Shown here in pieces: positions 58,400-64,000 of a DNA stretch of 64,000 bases. Positions within the stretch are counted from its first letter, which is position 1; the number at the start of each line of letters is the position of its first letter. The translations under genes were made by a program, and so were the position numbers. The notes under the pieces are model-generated. The model was not told the DNA's origin and did no database searches. It saw only the letters and a list, made by a program, of their open reading frames with translations. Source of the stretch: Henckelia pumila (taxonomy: Eukaryota; Streptophyta; Magnoliopsida; Lamiales; Gesneriaceae); assembly GCF_033568475.1 (NCBI RefSeq), contig NC_133122.1:145776861-145840860 (forward strand), in the 5' to 3' direction.

Positions 58400-59160
58400 A
58401 CGAGGACGTTATAGTAGGTATATTTTTTTTTATGCGGCATTCCTACATTTGGTCTCATCGACACTGATGCATCGCATTCTTTCATTTCAGCAAGATTCTT
58501 TAAGCGCTATAGGTTGCCGTACATACCTCTAGACGTAGTGCTATCTGTGTCTAATCCAACTGGTCATTCGGCTTTGGCCAAGCATTTAGTCTTGGGTTAT
58601 ACATTAGAATTTGAGGGCTCTGAGTTGTTAGTGAACCTTATGGTTCTAGCCATGGAGGATTTGACTGTATTTTGGGTATTGATGTCTTGACCTCTTATAG
58701 AGATACAGTGGATTTTTATCAGAAGATTGTTCAGTTTCGTTCGTTTGAGAGCGATAGTTGGTTCTTCTATGGTGAGGAAGCGTGATCCTTTATGCCTCTG
58801 GTTTCAGCTTTGAAGGCCGGTCATATTTTAGAGGCGGGTGGGGAAGGCTACCTTATCCATGTGGTTGATACATCCATATGTAGCAGGCCTATAGAGGAGT
58901 TACCCATAGTTTGTGAGTATCCAGATATCTTTCCAGACGATATTCCAAGATTTTCTCCTATCCGAGAGGTCGAATTCGGAATTGAACTTGTACCAGGGAT
59001 GGCACCAATTTATCGAGTGCCTTATCATCTAGCACCATCAGAGATGAGAGAGTTACAACAGCAGTTGCAAGATTTGTTGGATTAGGGATATATCCGACCG
59101 AGCGCTTTATCTTGGGAGCACCAGTTTTTTTTGTCAAGAAGAAGGATGGTTCTATGCGTT
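58400..59160 (+). pseudogene. Gypsy protease and start of reverse transcriptase
   Basis: Protease remnant around 58430-58780: GLIDTDASHSFISARFF, where the catalytic D-T-G triad reads DTD, then LVLGYTLEFEGSEL and LGIDVL. The frame is broken near 58650 and at 58785. Reverse transcriptase begins at 58792 (PIVCEYPDIFPDDIPRFSP, VEFGIELVPGMAPIYRVPY, APSEMRELQQQLQDLLD), hits TAG at 59083, continues as GYIRPSALSW and fades at about 59160. The catalytic part is absent. Confidence 0.8.
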
Positions 59161-59560
59161 CTCTGCACGTGGAAATGATACTTGAACGCGTATCTGCATG
59201 CAAGAGATCGGAACGTCCGATGTGTAGATCGGAATTTTTGATCGTAGCCATTCCGAACGTGGAATGCATACAGGGATCGGAGCTTCCGATCGTGGTCTAT
59301 AAATAGGGGGTCCGAGGCTCTTATTTTCTTGTCAATTCCTTAAGTTCTTCTCTCGTCTCTTAGGCTATTTTAGGAGTTTCTAGCTATATAGGCACGGTAC
59401 AGGCCTTGGTGAGGCGTCTCCAGGGTTGTAGCGGAGATGTGCCCAAGTTCTGGGGTATTCGACATCACCAGGCTGACGACGAACGAAGTTATAACTCTAG
59501 ATCCTAATAGATAATAGAGAGTATGCAATAGTTAGTTAAGACTTTTAGAGCAATAATATA
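59161..59560 (+). repeat. LTR fragment of another gypsy family, with TATA box and GATCGGA palindromes
   Basis: Directly follows the broken reverse transcriptase. It holds GATCGGAACGTCCGAT (59211) and GATCGGAGCTTCCGATC (about 59275), then TCTATAAATAGG at about 59298, a TATA box, then likely transcribed R/U5 sequence. The palindromes are the same as in the minus-strand LTR at 60885-62351, whose TATA is also TATAAATAGG; the two are related but clearly diverged. Confidence 0.65.
59298..59310 (+). promoter_or_regulatory. TATA box of the LTR fragment
   Basis: CTATAAATAGGGG, about 10 bp after the last palindrome. Confidence 0.6.
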
Positions 59561-60061
59561 ATGCATGATTATTATGAATTATAGTGTTGCATGGTAGGCT
59601 TGGATTGGTCAGCTCAATGGTCTGCATGCTAGGACGGATAAATTGGTTAAACAGTTTGATGTATTTTTTTATGGAGTGATGAAACAACACACGAATCAAG
59701 AAAACAAAACCAGAGTTCTTGGTGGGGAAAAAGAGTTGGACTTTGTGGACATATTGCTTCAATTTCAGAGAGAAAACAAAGATTCTAGTCCAATTGAGGA
59801 TGCTTCAATCAAAGCCATCATTTTGGTATGATTTCTTGATGTATTTATATAAGTTCAAAATTTTTGTGGGTATGATACACTTTTTCTATCATTTTCTCAC
59901 TTCTAATAAATATTAGGATATGTTTGCGGATGGAACCCATACAACATATACTACTTTAGAGTGGACGATATCAGTGCTTTTAAGAAATCCCAAAACCATG
60001 ATGAAACTTCAGAATGAAGTTCGATCCGTAGTTGGAATTAAAGAAGAGATAACAGAGAATG

Positions 60062-60066
<5 letters not shown>
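59560..60066 (+). pseudogene. Cytochrome P450 fragment, CYP71 type
   Basis: Two exon pieces. The first, to about 59826, gives WSAQWSAC, then TDKLVKQFDVFFYGVMKQH, LDFVDILLQFQRE and SIKAII, the region before the P450 I helix. A GTATGA donor and an ATATTAG acceptor near 59915 bound a short intron at the position used by CYP71-type genes. The second piece gives DMFADGTHTTYTTLEWT, the I-helix oxygen-binding region with His in place of the usual Asp of the (A/G)GxDT motif, then LLRNPKTMMKLQNEVR and ITENDL. It ends in a TA microsatellite. The N-terminal half and the heme-binding Cys are absent, so it is a relic. Confidence 0.85.

Positions 60067-60105
<39 letters not shown>
60065..60105. repeat. TA dinucleotide microsatellite
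   Basis: About 41 bp of alternating T and A that ends the P450 fragment. Confidence 0.92.
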
Positions 60106-60108
<3 letters not shown>

Positions 60109-60884
60109 TTGTTTGAATTAAAGGTTTTTTAAGACCTTGCTTTATGTGGGTGACTAGTGAAACCGGACGCCTGGACTTGTGTCTGGAGGACACGGCCAAA
60201 GTTAAAGCAACATTTTTATTCATAAAATGCTCGATTAAAAATCACTCAATTATTTCATGACTTGTGTTTTAAGACGACTAATGTTATTTACAGTCTACTT
60301 GCTACCACTCAAGCGAAAAATAAGAATAATTATATATGTATATTATTCGCAAATTTGTGGTGGCATCAAGTCAAACCATTAATTGAATACACAACATTGA
60401 ATCCATGTTAGAAACAGAAGGCTTTCATTTATTCAAAGCTATATATGTGACTATAAAGTACTAGACTAGATAATCTTTTAAAAAAAGGGCACACTAGCTT
60501 GCAATCCAGTAAAGGCGATGATTCAATACCATTTGTGGGCCAAAACTTGAATATTTTCAAGAATCCCATAGAACTTCAAGGCGATCCAAAAACAATCACA
60601 ATTCACAACTAAAGGTTAGAAAAAAAATAAGAAAGAAAGAGCATGTATCTATGATGTTATAATTATAATTATGATATATTATATTAAGTTAGTTAAAAAA
60701 AATAATGTTGTTTTGACTTTGGTTGTGTCCTCCTGAGTCCTGGAATGTGATTTAACAAAAATTCACAATTTTATCCTTTAAATACGATTTAAAAAAAAAA
60801 GAAAGGATGTAAGGGTATATTAGGAGTTTTCTAGTTTCTTTCCATTTATAAAAACAATATATATTTATCCTTATTGAAATTAAG
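60106..60884. other. AT-rich intergenic DNA
   Basis: No further P450 exon or other feature seen up to the gypsy LTR. Confidence 0.45.
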
Positions 60885-61922
60885 TGTAGTGACCCTGCAT
60901 GGTATCACCTACTAACTGGCAACTAATAGCATGCATTAAACTTAATACAGCAAAATACTTAACAGAGTAAAAACGTGCGGAAACTTAACCATAATTTACA
61001 TATAAGCTTAGTAACATAATTCAGGCTTAAATCTGTAGTGATACAACCAAATCGAAGAACTTAAAAGTAAACATTATACAGCTAAAACAAATCCTGCTGT
61101 ATAAATTCCCCTGAAAAGATCCGGCTCCCTAGTCCTGCCTCGAACTACCGGCTCCGTCCATCCTGCGACCTGCCCCATAGAATAGGGTTTCCAAGATAAC
61201 AACTAGGACGTGAGCGCTAACGCCCAGTACATAGACATGAGTAAACATATGTATATAATGCATGCAACATGATGACTGGTAAAGGGTCATCTGAAAAGTC
61301 ATGCTCAGTACCGGCGCCATATGAGTGCTGCCACCGCACAGATCAATCTCTGGGTGCAACCACACTCGTCTAGTACACCAGAGTAGACAGACATAAATGC
61401 CTCTGCCGTCGCGGTACTCTCAGTGACAGACTATCGAGTATAGAGCTGAGCGGCTCTATAGTCAGGTATAACAAGGTATAGGCTCAACGTGTATATGCAC
61501 ATGACATATGAATATAGAAAGCGGTAAATCATATATCATGCCATATAATAATGCCAAATAAATGCAACATATAAACATGTATACTCGCTGGCAATCTCAG
61601 TCAATGTGTACGTACCTCTAGGCTAGTTCAAGTATAGTAGGATCCTAGGTTCCAAGCCTATATTCAAAAGTTCACCGTATCACTACATAAATTCTATAAG
61701 TCTTAACTAAGCTAATAAGTACTCCCAAAACTTAAATAGATTCTCGGACCATACCTTCGTCCGTAGATAGCCCTTTGGAGACGCTAGTCCTGGATGACTA
61801 TAACCACAACTTGGTTATTCCAGAACCTCTATTATAACCGATAGGGCCCTCAAGTGTATATCTCACACTATATAACTGAAGAAGGAAACTCGGAATTCGT
61901 ATTTAGAAATGAATCTAGGAAG

Positions 61923-61935
61923 CCCTATTTATAGG
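61923..61935 (-). promoter_or_regulatory. TATA box of the minus-strand LTR
   Basis: CCTATAAATAGGG on the minus strand, about 16 bp after the nearest palindrome. Confidence 0.65.
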
Positions 61936-61950
61936 CAAAATTTCCGGCCA

Positions 61951-62232
61951 GGATCGGAACCACCGATCTCGGGATCTGAGCTTCTGATCCAGCTCATGCC
62001 TTGCATGCATGACACGCCGGGATCGGAACGTCCGATCCGACGATCGGAGCTTCCGATCTCGCCTCCGATCAACACTTGTCAAAACTCGTGGCTGAGTCAT
62101 CGGGTAAAGCTGGCAGCCGGAGATCGGAACGTCCATTCCAGGATCGGAGCTTCCGATCTCGGTGCTTCCGCTGAGCTTCCGAAGTGACTAGGATCGGAGC
62201 TTCCGATTTGGGTTCGAAGCTTCCGATCCGGC
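61951..62232 (-). repeat. Cluster of GATCGGA...TCCGATC palindromes in LTR U3
   Basis: Perfect or near-perfect units with 7-bp arms GATCGGA and TCCGATC around a 3-base centre that is GCT or ACG. Clear examples on the plus strand: GATCGGAACGTCCGATC (about 62021), GATCGGAGCTTCCGATC (about 62042 and 62143). Diverged units fill the gaps. Confidence 0.88.
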
Positions 62233-62351
62233 CCAAAGTCAAAAGCCCAAATTCTCTTCCGAAGTCCAATAACACTCCGAAATTAATTAATTATCAACCC
62301 TTAATCATGTTTAACATATTATTATCTTAAAATGAGTTCTGGGTTACTACA

Positions 62352-62366
62352 TTCTCCCCACCTTTA
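62352..62366 (-). other. Polypurine tract
   Basis: On the minus strand, AAAGGTGGGGAGAA directly before the TG of the LTR. Confidence 0.75.
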
Positions 62367-62469
62367 GATATTTCATCCGCGAAATAACATCTAAAGACAA
62401 ATCAAGATAACAATATGAAATATCAAACCACGTTTTATTACAACTAGTGTAATTACAACTACATGGTAA

Positions 62470-63999
62470 TCAAAAATACAAAGCAAACAACTCAGGATAT
62501 TCTACTTGCATACGACTCTCAGTTTCCCAAGTTGCTTCTTCAACGCCTCGGCGCTGCCACTGTACCATCACAAGTGGTATAGTTTTGTTCCGAAGAACTT
62601 TCTCCTTTCTGTCTAAGATACGGATTGGTCGTTCAACAAAAGACAGATATGGCTCTAGCTGAATATCAGTAGACTGAATCACATGAGATTCATCAGCTAT
62701 ATACTGTCGAAGTAACGACACATGAAAAACATTATGTATACTGGAAAGATTTGGAGGTAAAGCCAAACGATATGCAACATCTCCGATCTTCTCCAGTATC
62801 TGGAAAGGTCCAATAAAACGAGGAGACAACTTGTCTTTCACGCCGAATCTCATCACCTTCCTGAAAGGTGATACTCGTAGAAACACATATTCACCAGGCT
62901 CAAACTGAAGTGGCCTGCGATGAATATTAGCATAACTGGCTTGTCTATCTTGAGCAACTTTGATCCTATGCTTGATCAAATCTACCTTGTCTACAATCTG
63001 CTGCACCAATTCAGGACCCTCGACTTGTCGTTCCCCGACTTCATCCCAGAATAACGGAGTACGACACCATCGACCGTGCAATGCCTCGAAAGGTGTCATA
63101 TCAATACTAAGATGATAACTGTTATTGTAGGCAAATTCGATCAAAGGTAACTGATCCTGCCAAAATAAGCCAAAGTCCATGACAGAAGAACGTAGCATAT
63201 CCTCCAATGTACGAATCGTCCGCTCTGACTGTCCGTCAGTCTCCGGATGATATGCAGTGCTCAAACTCACAGTGGTACCCAACGTCTCCTGAAAACTACC
63301 CCAAAAACGTGAGGTAAATCGCAGGTCTCTATCACTGACTATGCTCACTGGAATCCCATGCAATCGCACTATCTCCTGGATGTATAAACGTGTCATGCGA
63401 TCATAAGAATACTCCCGGTTATAAGGAATAAAGTGTGCTGATTTCATCAAACGGTCAACAACAACCCAGATAGCATCACACTGACGTGAAGTCATAGGTA
63501 AGTGGGTAACAAAATCCATAGTTACGTGCTCTCACTTCCATTCGGGAATCTCAAGATTCTGTAATAATCCACCTGGTCGTCGATGTTCAGCCTTGACCTG
63601 TTGACAAACCAAACATCTCGAAACAAATTGATACACACTCCTCTTCATCCCTTTCCACCAGAATCTAGTTCGCAATTCCTTATACATTTTCATGCTTCCA
63701 GGATGAACTGATAATCGACTCATGTGAGCTTGAGATAGAATATCGTTCCTGAGCTCCGCAACATTAGGTACAACCACTCGATTAGATAAGCACAATAAAC
63801 CATCTGCCTGAAAATGAAATCCAGATATATTAACTCCCTCGGCTAAACGTGCCAAACGCTGAGTCTTAACATCAGATATCTGAGCATCTCTGATCCGAGA
63901 ATACAATGCTGGCTCAGACAAAATAGTATACAACTGAATCCCATTTCTTCCTTTCTTGTGCTTGAGCATAAAACTCAATGAACAACACTCTTGAATCAT
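62470..63999 (-). pseudogene. Chromovirus pol: integrase and chromodomain, one in-frame stop
   Basis: The two open stretches 63999-63532 and 63519-62470 lie in one frame, separated only by a TGA at 63534-63532 where the family has the Trp of the EWKW motif. The first part ends RNase H and gives the integrase HHCC zinc finger (HMSRLSVHPG, CLVCQQVKAEH). The second gives the core: MDFV, SDRDLRF and TDGQSERTIRTLED, the D, D, E triad. Then come GPF-type C-terminal motifs (LSPRFIGPFQI, VFHVSLLR) and a chromodomain (VQWQRRGVEEATWETE). No other break is visible, so this copy is young compared with its neighbours. Confidence 0.9.
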
Positions 64000-64000
64000 A

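Larger units (their letters stand above)
55416..59160 (+). mobile_element. Ty3/gypsy element, 5' LTR to early reverse transcriptase, truncated
   Basis: A 2-kb LTR, a primer-binding site, gag with zinc knuckle, protease and the start of reverse transcriptase follow in the gypsy order. At about 59160 the pol frame stops and sequence of another LTR family begins. No 3' LTR of this family is seen in the window. The gag type, LTR length and TGTAATG/GTTATA termini resemble Tekay/Del chromoviruses; clade assignment is inference. Confidence 0.8.
60885..62351 (-). repeat. 3' LTR of the minus-strand gypsy element, 1467 bp
   Basis: On the minus strand it starts TGTAGTAACCCAGAAC and ends GCAGGGTCACTACA, inverted relatives. 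It carries about nine GATCGGA-based palindromes (61951-62232) and a TATA box (TATAAATAGG on the minus strand, 61923-61934) just downstream of them. Confidence 0.85.
60885..63999 (-). mobile_element. Ty3/gypsy chromovirus, 3' part (integrase to 3' LTR), minus strand
   Basis: From high to low coordinates: integrase and chromodomain, about 120 bp of spacer, purine tract, 3' LTR. The element continues beyond the right edge of the window. A C-terminal chromodomain places it among chromoviruses, probably Tekay. Confidence 0.88.

Noticed and set aside
60885-60900. A plus-strand LTR start (TGTAGTGACCC)
   Set aside because: The same word is the inverted end of the minus-strand LTR, whose start is TGTAGTAACCC at 62351; nothing on the plus strand supports a second element.

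Overview
The window is nuclear DNA of a flowering plant, most likely a eudicot. It holds spliced genes with GT-AG introns, plastid-import and ER-contact-site proteins of plant families, plant Ty1/copia and Ty3/gypsy elements, and AT-rich intergenic DNA. I cannot name the species from sequence alone. Exon boundaries, repeat ends and identity counts below were worked out by hand.

Three host genes look intact. UBP22 (minus strand, 7091-10957, 3 exons, 594 aa) is a ubiquitin protease of the SAGA deubiquitinating module. TOC90 (plus strand, 13267-16063, 2 coding exons, 791 aa) is a preprotein-import receptor GTPase of the chloroplast outer envelope; it lies head-to-head with UBP22 across about 1 kb of shared upstream DNA. 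SYT5 (minus strand, 38880-52308, 13 exons, 565 aa) is a plant extended-synaptotagmin-type protein with an N-terminal anchor, an SMP lipid-transfer domain and two C2 domains; a 5.6-kb intron carries a tandem-repeat block. Two genes are dead: a FAR1/FHY3-related gene (16825-27636), split by two LTR insertions but with its last exons still readable, and a two-exon CYP71-type P450 fragment (about 59560-60066).

Most of the rest is mobile DNA. From left to right: a decayed copia element (1-3824); a complete TRIM with 121-bp terminal repeats and target duplication GGTTG (4208-4643); a hAT-like MITE; a 2.1-kb LTR-like insertion with target duplication AGTCT (18671-20743); a copia element with 470-bp LTRs and target duplication AAAAT but wrecked coding (21135-27123); a 1.47-kb foldback element (27964-29437); a SINE with a perfect 16-bp target duplication (29838-30093); a full-length copia with 611-bp LTRs and target duplication ATAAG (30668-35950); several SINEs and MITEs (35955-38687); a second foldback element (53385-54830); a gypsy element with a 2-kb LTR, broken by a piece of another LTR (55416-about 59160); and a minus-strand chromovirus with its 3' LTR (60885-63999).

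The most unusual signals are non-coding. In the leader of the 21135-27123 copia element, between the primer-binding site and the coding remnants, five stem-loops share a loop built on CCAAAG, while their stems differ in sequence yet stay self-complementary. That looks like a conserved RNA structure. Separately, five LTR sequences from unrelated families each carry a cluster of short GC-rich perfect palindromes; in the two gypsy LTRs where a TATA box can be seen, the cluster lies just upstream of it.
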